Assembly (NCBI GenBank): GCA_039935415.1 | Contig: JBDTKH010000045.1 | Span: 1 to 46,563 of the forward strand | DNA length: 46,563 nt | DNA from: Palsa-870 sp039935415 | GTDB lineage: Bacteria > Chloroflexota > Dormibacteria > Dormibacterales > Dormibacteraceae | Direction: 5' to 3' | Shown here: positions 39,810 to 46,563 of the stretch, piece by piece | Position numbering within the stretch: position 1 is the stretch's first letter | How the letters are laid out: each line of letters starts with the position of its first letter | Notes under the pieces: model-generated | Databases searched by the model: none | Seen by the model: the letters and a program-made list of their open reading frames with translations, nothing else | Told to the model about the DNA's origin: nothing | Position numbers and translations under genes: made by a program

Positions 39810-41308
39810 CCGAGGCGTTTCCTCAGGAGTTCGCTCACCCGCTTGCCGTCCGCCTTGCCGCCACATGCCTCGGTCACTGCCTTAATCAATACTCCGAGTG
39901 CCCGTTGATTGCCTGCAATGTAGTCGGCGACCGCTTTTGGGATCGTCTGGATCACGTCGTCGATTGCGTTCTCGATGACGCCATCGTCGACTTGTCCAAA
40001 CCACCCCTTTTCCTTAGCCACCGTCTCGGGTTCAAGCTGGGTCCCCCAGACGGTGTCGAGCGTTCGCCGCGAGTTGTCTCGGCTCAAATAACGGCTCGAC
40101 AATAGCCCGACTAGCTGAGCGATCTGCCGTGGCGAAAGCTGATTTGACCATCCATCACGCAGCCTCGGCAGGAGTTCTTCAACCATCCAACTGGCAACGA
40201 ATTTGGCATCATCGGCGCCTTGATTCACAACTGCTCCGAGTAGGTCCTCCAACCCAGCTTGCGAAAGGAGGCGAGCCGATTCGCCCGGAAGTGCAAATCG
40301 CTCCTGGAAGTCCCGGACGGCATCGCCTTTGGATTCCGCCCGGCCAATAGACGCCTTGACTTCAGCGTCTAAATGACCGATCCATGTCTGGTCGAGCGCG
40401 AGCGGAGGCAGATCCGGCTCCGGAAAATACCGGTAGTCCTCGGCGAACTCCTTGCTGCGCTGGGAGAAGGTGCGCTGCTCGGCATCGGACCATCCGCGGG
40501 TCTCCTGCACCACTGTCCCGCCGGCCTCCAGGACATCGGCCTGACGCGCCACCTCATAAAGGATCGCGCGATGCAGAGCCCGGAACGAGTTGATGTTCTT
40601 GAGCTCGGTCTTCACGCCCAGCTCGGTCGAGCCGGCCCGACGGATCGAGATGTTGGGTTCGGCTCGCAGCTGGCCCTTTTCCATCTCCGCCTCTGACGCG
40701 CCTATGGTGCGCAGCAAGGTGCGCAACGACACGGCGTAGTCGCGCGCCTCGTCGGCGGAACGCAGGTCCGGCTCGGTGACGATCTCCATCAGCGGCACCC
40801 CGGCCCGGTTCAGGTCGACGAACGACTCCCGCGCCTTGTGGAGCTTGTCGCCCGCGTGTATCAGCTTGCCCGTGTCCTCCTCGAGGTGCACGCGCCGGAT
40901 GCGGACGCGCTGTCCGTCGAGGTCCAGGTGGCCGTTCACGCTCATCGGCAGGTCGTACTGGCTGATCTGGTAGCCCTTTGGCAGGTCCGGGTACATGTAG
41001 TTCTTGCGATCGAACTTGGTGTGACGCGGGATCTCGCAGCTCAACGCCAGCGCGGTCTTCAGGCACGCCTCAACCGCTGCCTTGTTGATGACCGGCAGCA
41101 CGCCCGGCATGCCCAGGCAGATCTCGCACACGTTGGAGTTCGGCGGGTCGCCCAGCTCCCCGATCGCGCAGCCGCAGAACATCTTGCTGCGCGTAGTCGG
41201 CTGGACGTGAACCTCCATGCCGATGACGACCTCCCAGGAAGAAGTACCTCCCCGCTCGCCGGGGAGGTCGCCGCGTGAGCGGCGGGTGGGGGGATTCGCG
41301 CTATGCAA
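39806..41308 (-). CDS. gatB: Asp/Glu-tRNA amidotransferase subunit B
   Basis: GatB phosphorylates misacylated Glu-tRNAGln / Asp-tRNAAsn and accepts ammonia from GatA. Present are VVIGMEVHVQPTTRSKMFCG, the zinc-type cysteines FCGC and NVCEICLGMPG, KNYMYPDLPKGYQISQYD, and a C-terminal YqeY tail domain ending SELLRKRLG. The start is uncertain. A palindromic repeat (41244-41292) lies exactly where the start should be. Choosing the ATG of MEVHVQ (41218) loses the conserved VVIG strand; the only in-frame start upstream is a TTG at 41308, inside the end of gatA, giving a repeat-encoded extension of about 25 residues. I list the TTG version. Identity of the gene is not in doubt. Confidence 0.93.
   Translation of the reverse strand: MHSANPPTRRSRGDLPGERGGTSSWEVVIGMEVHVQPTTRSKMFCGCAIGELGDPPNSNVCEICLGMPGVLPVINKAAVEACLKTALALSCEIPRHTKFDRKNYMYPDLPKGYQISQYDLPMSVNGHLDLDGQRVRIRRVHLEEDTGKLIHAGDKLHKARESFVDLNRAGVPLMEIVTEPDLRSADEARDYAVSLRTLLRTIGASEAEMEKGQLRAEPNISIRRAGSTELGVKTELKNINSFRALHRAILYEVARQADVLEAGGTVVQETRGWSDAEQRTFSQRSKEFAEDYRYFPEPDLPPLALDQTWIGHLDAEVKASIGRAESKGDAVRDFQERFALPGESARLLSQAGLEDLLGAVVNQGADDAKFVASWMVEELLPRLRDGWSNQLSPRQIAQLVGLLSSRYLSRDNSRRTLDTVWGTQLEPETVAKEKGWFGQVDDGVIENAIDDVIQTIPKAVADYIAGNQRALGVLIKAVTEACGGKADGKRVSELLRKRLG
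41244..41292 (-). repeat. Palindromic double-hairpin repeat, group 1 copy C
   Basis: CCTCCCC/GGGGAGG (41246-41252 / 41260-41266) next to CGCCGC/GCGGCG (41268-41273 / 41278-41283) and a GGGTGGGGGG end. On the minus strand the order CCCCCCACCC, GC-hairpin, GACCTCCCC, GGGGAGGT matches copy A at 8844. It lies between gatA and the conserved part of gatB. Positions may be off by one. Confidence 0.7.
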
Positions 41309-42761
41309 GCGAAGCGACCTCGGCCCTGATCCCGCTCGCGACTTCGTACGCCCGGGCGACGCGCAGCGCGACGTCTTCGCGCCACTGGGGCGCGAGCACC
41401 TGCAGTCCCACAGGCAGGTCCTCCGACATCCCGCACGGGACGCTGATCCCCGGCAACCCCGCCAGGTTGCCGGCCAGCGTGAGCACGTCGCACAGGTACA
41501 TCGAGAGTGGATCCTGGGTCTTGGCTCCAATCGGGAAGGCCACGGTCGGCGACGTCGCGCTGACGATCGCGTCGCACTGCTCGAACGCGAGGTCGAAGTC
41601 GCGCTTGATCAGCGTGCGGACCTTCTGCGCCTTCAGGTAGTAGGCGTCGTAGTAGCCGCTCGACAGCGCGTAGGTGCCCAGCATGATGCGGCGCCTGACC
41701 TCGGTGCCGAACCCCTTGCGCCTCGTGTGCAGGTAGAGGTCGGTGATGTTCTCCGCCTCCGGGTCGGACAGCCCGTACCTCACGCCGTCGAAGCGAGCGA
41801 GGTTGGACGAGCATTCGGCCGGGGCGATGATGTAATACGCGGCGAGCCCATAGTCGGTGTGCGGCAGCTTGACGTCGACGATCTCGGCGCCCGCTCCTCT
41901 CAAGGCTTTGATCGCCGCGTCGATGGCGGCCTTGACGCCGCGCTCGATCCCATCGACCTCGTAATACTCGCGTGGCACGCCGAGCCTCAATCCCTTGACG
42001 CCGGCTTCGAGGTTCCGGCGAACGTCGTTGGGGCGGTCGGATGAGGTCGCGTCGAGCGGGTCGTGTCCGGCCATGGCCTCGAGCACGATGGCGGCATCCT
42101 CGACCGACCGGGCGAACGGACCGATCTGGTCGAGGCTGGAGGCGAAGGCGATGAGGCCGTAGCGGCTCACCCGGCCGTAGGTCGGCTTCATGCCCACGAC
42201 GCCGCAAAGGGCCGCGGGCTGGCGAATCGATCCGCCTGTATCGGTGCCCAGCGCGATCATCACCTCGCCGGCGGCCACGGCGGCGGCGCTTCCGCCCGAG
42301 CTGCCGCCGGGTACGCGGTCGAGGTCCCAGGGGTTCCGCGTCGGGTGATAGCTGGAGTTCTCAGTCGAGCTGCCCATGGCGAACTCGTCGCAGTTGGTCA
42401 CGCCGAGCATCACGGCTCCCGCGTCCAGCAGCCGCTGAACCGCGGTACCGGTGTACGGAGGCCGGAAACCGCGCAGGATCTGCGAGCCGGCTGTGGCCTC
42501 GACGCCGCGCACGCAAAGCACATCCTTGACCGCCAGCGGGATCCCGGTAAGCAGGCCGCCACCACCTCGTCGAAGGACCTCATCCGCCTCGTCCGCCTGC
42601 TTCTCCCACAGCTCCGGGGTGAAGCGAAGAAACGCCTTGACCGATCGATCGACCCTGTCGATCTGCTCGATGTGCGCGGTCACAAGCTCGCTCGCGCTGA
42701 TCGAATGAAGGCGCAGAAGGCGCTGCGCCTCGGCGATGGTGAGCTCGGTGAGCTCGCTCAT
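41301..42761 (-). CDS. gatA: Asp/Glu-tRNA amidotransferase subunit A
   Basis: The 486-residue glutaminase/amidase subunit, releasing ammonia from glutamine for GatB. The Ser-cisSer-Lys triad falls at the canonical positions K79 (GIPLAVKD), S154 (PGGSSGGSAAAVAAG) and S178 (GTDTGGSIRQP). Length is normal. The ATG overlaps the gatC stop by 4 nt. Order is gatC-gatA-gatB; presence of the complex implies indirect synthesis of Gln-tRNA and/or Asn-tRNA. Confidence 0.97.
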   Translation of the reverse strand: MSELTELTIAEAQRLLRLHSISASELVTAHIEQIDRVDRSVKAFLRFTPELWEKQADEADEVLRRGGGGLLTGIPLAVKDVLCVRGVEATAGSQILRGFRPPYTGTAVQRLLDAGAVMLGVTNCDEFAMGSSTENSSYHPTRNPWDLDRVPGGSSGGSAAAVAAGEVMIALGTDTGGSIRQPAALCGVVGMKPTYGRVSRYGLIAFASSLDQIGPFARSVEDAAIVLEAMAGHDPLDATSSDRPNDVRRNLEAGVKGLRLGVPREYYEVDGIERGVKAAIDAAIKALRGAGAEIVDVKLPHTDYGLAAYYIIAPAECSSNLARFDGVRYGLSDPEAENITDLYLHTRRKGFGTEVRRRIMLGTYALSSGYYDAYYLKAQKVRTLIKRDFDLAFEQCDAIVSATSPTVAFPIGAKTQDPLSMYLCDVLTLAGNLAGLPGISVPCGMSEDLPVGLQVLAPQWREDVALRVARAYEVASGIRAEVASLA

Positions 42762-43051
42762 GACTCCTCCTGGATCGAGGGCACGCGGAAGAACCCGTTC
42801 ACCGCGGCTGGCGCGTTCGCGAGCGCCTCTTCCTGGGTGAGGCCGGGACGTGGCACGTCCTCGCGCAGCAGGTTCGTGACCTCGACAACCTGAGCCGTAG
42901 GCGGGATCGCCTCGGTGTCCAGCTGCTGCAGCCTGTCGATGTGCTCGAGGATGCCGCTCAGCTGCTCGGCGTAGAACTCCTCGTCGCCGGGCTCGAGGCC
43001 AAGGCGCGCGAGCATGGCAACGTGGCGGACTTCGTCACGTGAAAGCGGCAC
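42758..43051 (-). CDS. gatC: Asp/Glu-tRNA amidotransferase subunit C
   Basis: A 97-residue subunit that clamps GatA and GatB together. LSRDEVRHVAMLARLGLEPG followed by YAEQLSGILEHIDRLQQLDT is the GatC signature, and the C-terminal LREDVPRPGLTQEEALANAP is also conserved. The start is a GTG just before PLSRDEV; the open frame continues 15 codons upstream without family similarity. First gene of the gatCAB operon, with a 263-nt gap behind it. Confidence 0.95.
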   Translation of the reverse strand: MPLSRDEVRHVAMLARLGLEPGDEEFYAEQLSGILEHIDRLQQLDTEAIPPTAQVVEVTNLLREDVPRPGLTQEEALANAPAAVNGFFRVPSIQEES

Positions 43052-43314
43052 GGGGATAGTTTCCTGCACCGGAGGTCCGCGGCGTATTCGCGGCATCGGC
43101 GGCCGGAGCCAAGGAAAGGGTGGCGCGGCCAGGAGCGCTACCTACTGGGGTCCCCGCGTCGTGGTCGCGGGGGCAGCGCCGCAGCGCCGGGCCCTTGACT
43201 CAGGCTTCAGCGCCCTCTCGGCGTCCCCCGGAATCGCCAGATTCCGTGGGGTGAGACGGCGCCCGGGCCGCCTAGGCCGCGAAGACGCAAAGAACTCCGG
43301 GGCAGGGAACTTGC
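43052..43314. other. Intergenic region between gatC and a membrane-protein gene
   Basis: No credible ORF. The promoter of gatC must lie here. On the minus strand a stretch near 43145-43205 (CAAGGGC... then CCCGCGAC-N2-CG-N-CGCGGGGACCCCAGT) resembles the middle of the MITE-like elements (about 1719-1775), but no terminal repeats are present. CCGGAATC-gccaGATTCCGTGG hairpin-like bases lie near 43230-43250. Confidence 0.35.
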
Positions 43315-43674
43315 TTAGTTTCTGGAGGGTATGCGGCTGGAGTAGAGGCCGATCAGCACCGCGATGCCAACGACCGAGCCAACGACCGAGATGGTCATCC
43401 CTGTGGCTGATATCGAGGCAAGGGTCCTACCCCATGCCGCGCGTCGGACCAGGCCGATCGCTGCGGCCAACCCGACCAGGCCAAAGAACGCCGAGTACGC
43501 AGCCCATGAGGTCAGGATGAGTCCAACGCGCCCGACAGCGGACGGCTCGTGGCGAAACCCGAACAGGAACCAGGCCCATCCGAGGAGCACCGCCGCTCCG
43601 ATCAAGAGGGCCCACCAGAGCCAGCGAGGCGTGGGGGTCGCGGTCTTCGAAGCTGCAACTTCGGTCACCTGCAC
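43315..43674 (-). CDS. Small membrane protein
   Basis: A 119-residue protein with a short soluble start (VQVTEVAASKTATPTPR) and about three to four helices: WLWWALLIGAAVLLGWAWFL (18-37), VGLILTSWAAYSAFFGLVGL (about 50-69), a continuation to 76, and ISVVGSVVGIAVLIGLY (about 95-111). Function unknown. It starts at GTG, 4 nt after the ligA stop on the same strand, so it is the last gene of the pcrA-ligA transcript. Confidence 0.7.
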   Translation of the reverse strand: MQVTEVAASKTATPTPRWLWWALLIGAAVLLGWAWFLFGFRHEPSAVGRVGLILTSWAAYSAFFGLVGLAAAIGLVRRAAWGRTLASISATGMTISVVGSVVGIAVLIGLYSSRIPSRN

Positions 43675-43678
43675 GACA

Positions 43679-45667
43679 TCACTTTGGCACGAGGGCGAGA
43701 AAGCCCTCCTCGTCGACGATCGCCAGCTTCAGCTTCCGGGCCTTCTCGAGCTTCGAGCCGGCGCCCGGCCCGGCGACCACGTAGTCGGTCTTCGCGCTCA
43801 CGCTCGACGCCGCCTTGCCGCCCAGGCGGCGGACCAGCGCCTCCGCGTCGGGCCGGCTCATCGTCTCGAGTGTCCCCGTGAAGACAAAGGTCTTGCCGGT
43901 CAGCGGACCCACGCCGGGCGCCTCCACCGATTGAGGCTGCACGCCGGCCCCCAGCAGCTTGGCGATCAGCTCGCCACCGTGACCTTCGAAGTAGAGGTGC
44001 ACGGCGCGCGCCATGTTGGGCCCGACGCCTTCGACCCGCTTCAGGTCTTCTTCTGTCGCGGCGCGGAGCTTCTCGATGCTCCCGAAGTCGGCCGCCAGCA
44101 GATCCGCCGTCGCCTCACCCACCTGCGGGATCCCCAGTGCGTACAGGAAGCGGCCCAGCTGCGGCCGGCGGCTGTCGGCAATCCGGTCGACCAGGTTCTG
44201 CGCCGACTTCTCGGCGAACCCAACGAGCTCGGTCGCCTGCTCTTTGGTCAGCCTGTACAGGTCGCTCGGGTCCTCCACCCAACCACGCTCGATGACCTGG
44301 CCCAGCGTCGCGTAGCCCAGCCCCTCGATGTTCAGCGCGCCGCGGCTGGCGAAATGCCTGAGCCTTTCGAGCCGCTGCGCCCCGCAGAAGGGATTGATGC
44401 ACCGGTGCGCGATGTAAGGCTCCTCTCGCACTACCTCACCACCGCAGACCGGGCACTTCGCCGGCATCTTCCAACCCGGCTTCGGCTCCTTGACGCTGAC
44501 GATCTCCGGAATCACGTCGCCGGCGCGGTGGATGACGACGCGGGCGCCAACGTAAACGCCCTTCTCGTTGACCTGAGCCTCGTTGTGCATGGTGACGTTC
44601 CGGATCGTCACGCCGCCGACCACGACGGGCTTGACGTGCGCGACCGGCGTGAGGACGCCGGTGCGACCGACGTAGCAGGCGATCTCCTCGACCTCCGTCT
44701 CCGCCTCTTCCGGTGCGTACTTGAACGCGATCGCCCAGCGCGGAGAGCGCGCGACGAAACCGAGCTCGAGCTGCTGCGCGAAGCTGTCGACCTTGATCAC
44801 CACGCCGTCGATCTCGTGCTCGAGCTCGCTCCGGCGCCGCTGCCACTCTGCGTGGTACTCGAGGACCTCCTCGATCGAGTTGAGGCGCCTGCGGTGCTTG
44901 TTGACGCGGAAGCCCATCTTCTCGAGGCTGCGCAGCACCTCCCACTGCGATCGGCACGGTCCTGCCGGGTAGAGGGTGTACATGAAGGTCTGCAGGTCGC
45001 GGCTCGCGGTGACGTTGGGGTCGATCTGCCGCACGCTGCCGGCCGCGGTGTTGCGCGGGTTGACATAGCGAGGCTTGCCGCCGGCCTCCATCTCCCGGTT
45101 CAACTTTTCGAAAGCCGCGATCGGGAAGTACACCTCGCCGCGCACCTCGAGCAAGTCGGGCAAGCCCGCCAACGGCGTGATCGAAAGCGGGACGCTGCGG
45201 ATGGTGCGCATATTGGCCGTGACGTCCTCGCCGACCGTGCCGTCGCCGCGCGTGGCCGCGCGCTGCAGCCGGCCCTTCGAGTAGGTGAGGTTGATCGCGA
45301 GCCCGTCGATCTTCAGCTCGGCGCAGTACTTCACCTTGTCACCGACCGCGGCGCGCACACGCTTGTCGAACGCGCGGATCTCGGCCTCGTCGAAGGCATT
45401 CTGCAGGCTGAGCATCGGCGAGCGGTGGCGCACCTTGGCGAACTGCTCCGACGCTTCGCCGCCGACCCGCTGCGTCGGCGAGTCGACGGTCAGCAGGTCA
45501 GGCCGCTCCTCCTCGATGTGGCGCAGCTCCAGGAACAGCGCGTCGTACTCGGCGTCCGAAACTTCGGGCTGGTCGAGCACGTAGTACGCGTGCTCGTTGC
45601 GCCGGATCAGCTCGCGCAGTTCGTCGACGCGGACCGCCGGATCGCCCGGCTTCTTTCGCTTGCTCAT
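43679..45667 (-). CDS. ligA: NAD-dependent DNA ligase
   Basis: The 662-residue replicative ligase. The N-terminal domain Ia (YYVLDQPEVSDAEYD) binds NAD; the adenylated lysine is K119 in ELKIDGLAI. An OB domain, a four-cysteine zinc finger (CPVCGGEV ... CINPFCGAQR near 395-420), helix-hairpin-helix repeats (LVGFAEKSAQNLVD, RVEGVGPNMA) and a C-terminal BRCT domain (LTGKTFVFTGTLETMSRPDA) follow in standard order. The ATG overlaps the pcrA stop (ATGA). Confidence 0.98.
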   Translation of the reverse strand: MSKRKKPGDPAVRVDELRELIRRNEHAYYVLDQPEVSDAEYDALFLELRHIEEERPDLLTVDSPTQRVGGEASEQFAKVRHRSPMLSLQNAFDEAEIRAFDKRVRAAVGDKVKYCAELKIDGLAINLTYSKGRLQRAATRGDGTVGEDVTANMRTIRSVPLSITPLAGLPDLLEVRGEVYFPIAAFEKLNREMEAGGKPRYVNPRNTAAGSVRQIDPNVTASRDLQTFMYTLYPAGPCRSQWEVLRSLEKMGFRVNKHRRRLNSIEEVLEYHAEWQRRRSELEHEIDGVVIKVDSFAQQLELGFVARSPRWAIAFKYAPEEAETEVEEIACYVGRTGVLTPVAHVKPVVVGGVTIRNVTMHNEAQVNEKGVYVGARVVIHRAGDVIPEIVSVKEPKPGWKMPAKCPVCGGEVVREEPYIAHRCINPFCGAQRLERLRHFASRGALNIEGLGYATLGQVIERGWVEDPSDLYRLTKEQATELVGFAEKSAQNLVDRIADSRRPQLGRFLYALGIPQVGEATADLLAADFGSIEKLRAATEEDLKRVEGVGPNMARAVHLYFEGHGGELIAKLLGAGVQPQSVEAPGVGPLTGKTFVFTGTLETMSRPDAEALVRRLGGKAASSVSAKTDYVVAGPGAGSKLEKARKLKLAIVDEEGFLALVPK

Positions 45668-46563
45668 TTGCTCAGCGGGGCGAGCATGCCGCTCAGGATC
45701 TTGAGGCCGACCCTGTCGAACTTGATCACGAGCTCTTCGTCAGTGCGGGTCAGAGTGCTCTTGACCACAGTCCCGGAGCCGAACGCCGGGTGGCGGACAC
45801 GGTCGCCGCTGTGGAATCGCTGCACGGGCGGTGGCGCCGGCGCCGCCTCCACCTGGCGCTCCTGGAAGCGCTCCTTGTACCCCTGGCGCGGCGGCGCCAC
45901 GGGAGCGCTGCCTTTCGGCGCGGCGAGCATGGACTGAGGGATCTCTGTGAGGAACCGGCTCGGGAACGCGGGCTGGGAGCGACCGTACAGGTGTCGGCGG
46001 AAGGCGCAGCTCAGGTACAGCCTGTCCTTCGCGCGCGTCATGCCCACGTAGGCGAGGCGCCGCTCCTCGGCCATCTCAGTCGCGGCACCGACAGCCGCCG
46101 GGTTCTCCTCGCGCTCGTCGAGCGCGCGCTGGTGAGGCAGCAGGCCCTCCTCCATGCCGACCATGAACACGACCGGGAACTCCAGGCCCTTGACCATGTG
46201 CAGCGTGATGAGCGTGACGCCCTCGCCGTTCTCGTCGTAGGCGTCGACGTCGGAGACCAGGGCCACCTCCGCGAGAAAGTCCTCCAGGCCGTGCGTGGGT
46301 TCGCGGTCGTCGAAGCTCTCGGCCAACCCCCGCAGCTCATTCAGGTTCTCAAGGCGGGCCTCGCCTTGCGGGGTTCCATCGAGGTAGTGCTCGCGCAGGC
46401 CCATGACCTCGATCACGTGGTCGAGGAGCTCGCTGGGATGCAGCACCCCGATGGTCGCGCGCAACGACTCGAGCTGGGCGTGGAATTTCTGCAGCGGCGC
46501 GACCGCGGCGCGCGGCACGCCGGTGACCCGTGATGGGTCGGCGAGCAGCGAGAGAAGGTCGGT
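45664..46563 (-). CDS. pcrA: UvrD/PcrA-type DNA helicase, C-terminal part
   Basis: The frame is open to the right edge, so only the last 299 residues are seen; the true start is outside the window. Superfamily 1 motifs V (TLITLHMVKGLEFPVVFM, with GMEEGLLPHQ) and VI (EERRLAYVGMTRAKDRLYL) are intact. The C-terminus (GDRVRHPAFGSGTVVKSTLT) is the Tudor-like tail typical of PcrA that binds RNA polymerase. It works in DNA repair and replication and is coupled to ligA by a 4-nt overlap, a common pcrA-ligA pairing. Confidence 0.95.
   Translation of the reverse strand, partial: TDLLSLLADPSRVTGVPRAAVAPLQKFHAQLESLRATIGVLHPSELLDHVIEVMGLREHYLDGTPQGEARLENLNELRGLAESFDDREPTHGLEDFLAEVALVSDVDAYDENGEGVTLITLHMVKGLEFPVVFMVGMEEGLLPHQRALDEREENPAAVGAATEMAEERRLAYVGMTRAKDRLYLSCAFRRHLYGRSQPAFPSRFLTEIPQSMLAAPKGSAPVAPPRQGYKERFQERQVEAAPAPPPVQRFHSGDRVRHPAFGSGTVVKSTLTRTDEELVIKFDRVGLKILSGMLAPLSK

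Noticed and set aside
43364..45937. 857-codon open frame antisense to ligA and pcrA
   Set aside because: Shadow of two well-conserved genes; no recognisable domain.
1..46563. CRISPR array, prophage or plasmid origin
   Set aside because: No regularly spaced direct repeats, cas genes, integrase, phage structural genes or replication-initiator genes were seen.

Overview
The window is high-GC, densely packed bacterial chromosome with mostly housekeeping and catabolic genes. I infer a soil-type Terrabacteria lineage close to Chloroflexota / Candidatus Dormibacterota. The reasons are high GC, GatCAB amidotransferase, ribosomal protein S21 (absent from most Actinobacteria), a Firmicutes-style TRAP protein, and several genes that look leaderless (a TAnnnT box 7-9 nt before the start codon). 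This placement is inference; no 16S or 23S gene is present to test it.

Left third (1-20.4 kb), CoA-ester and aromatic-acid metabolism with quinone and cofactor genes: an aldehyde dehydrogenase, an enoyl-CoA hydratase, rsgA behind a short leader ORF, a two-subunit CoA-transferase, aroC, a HAD hydrolase, and a three-subunit molybdenum hydroxylase whose FAD subunit has the four-cysteine insertion typical of 4-hydroxybenzoyl-CoA reductase. A Flp-type pilin ORF overlaps the end of that operon. Then come KDPG aldolase, a TetR regulator, a HepS-like ORF, a YjbQ-polyprenyl diphosphate synthase fusion, menG/ubiE, thiolase, two crotonase-fold enzymes and moaA. moaA (molybdenum cofactor) fits the molybdenum hydroxylase; the prenyl synthase fits MenG in menaquinone synthesis.

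Middle (20.4-33.3 kb), envelope and transport: a frameshifted lipoprotein, xseA-xseB, htpX with a 1020-residue ATP/ADP-translocase-like/HEAT/cNMP protein, a glycosyltransferase, a flippase, a solitary 5S rRNA, rpsU (57 codons), an ABC-2 permease beside an ABC ATPase gene that has lost its core, an HtrA-type protease, tRNA-Thr and a rhodanese.

Right third (33.3-46.6 kb), information processing: mtrB (TRAP) overlapping dnaE, an RNA uracil methyltransferase, a PHP phosphatase, gatC-gatA-gatB, ligA and the 3' part of pcrA/uvrD, which runs off the right edge. Genes commonly overlap by 1-8 nt, and convergent pairs often share or abut stop codons.

Repeats: two copies of a ~238 bp MITE-like element with ~28 bp terminal inverted repeats (1667-1904; 26993-27231), and two related groups of GC-rich double-hairpin repeats (8844, 12512, 41244; 9505, 30872). 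Some of these hairpin repeats lie inside, or form the 5' end of, coding frames.
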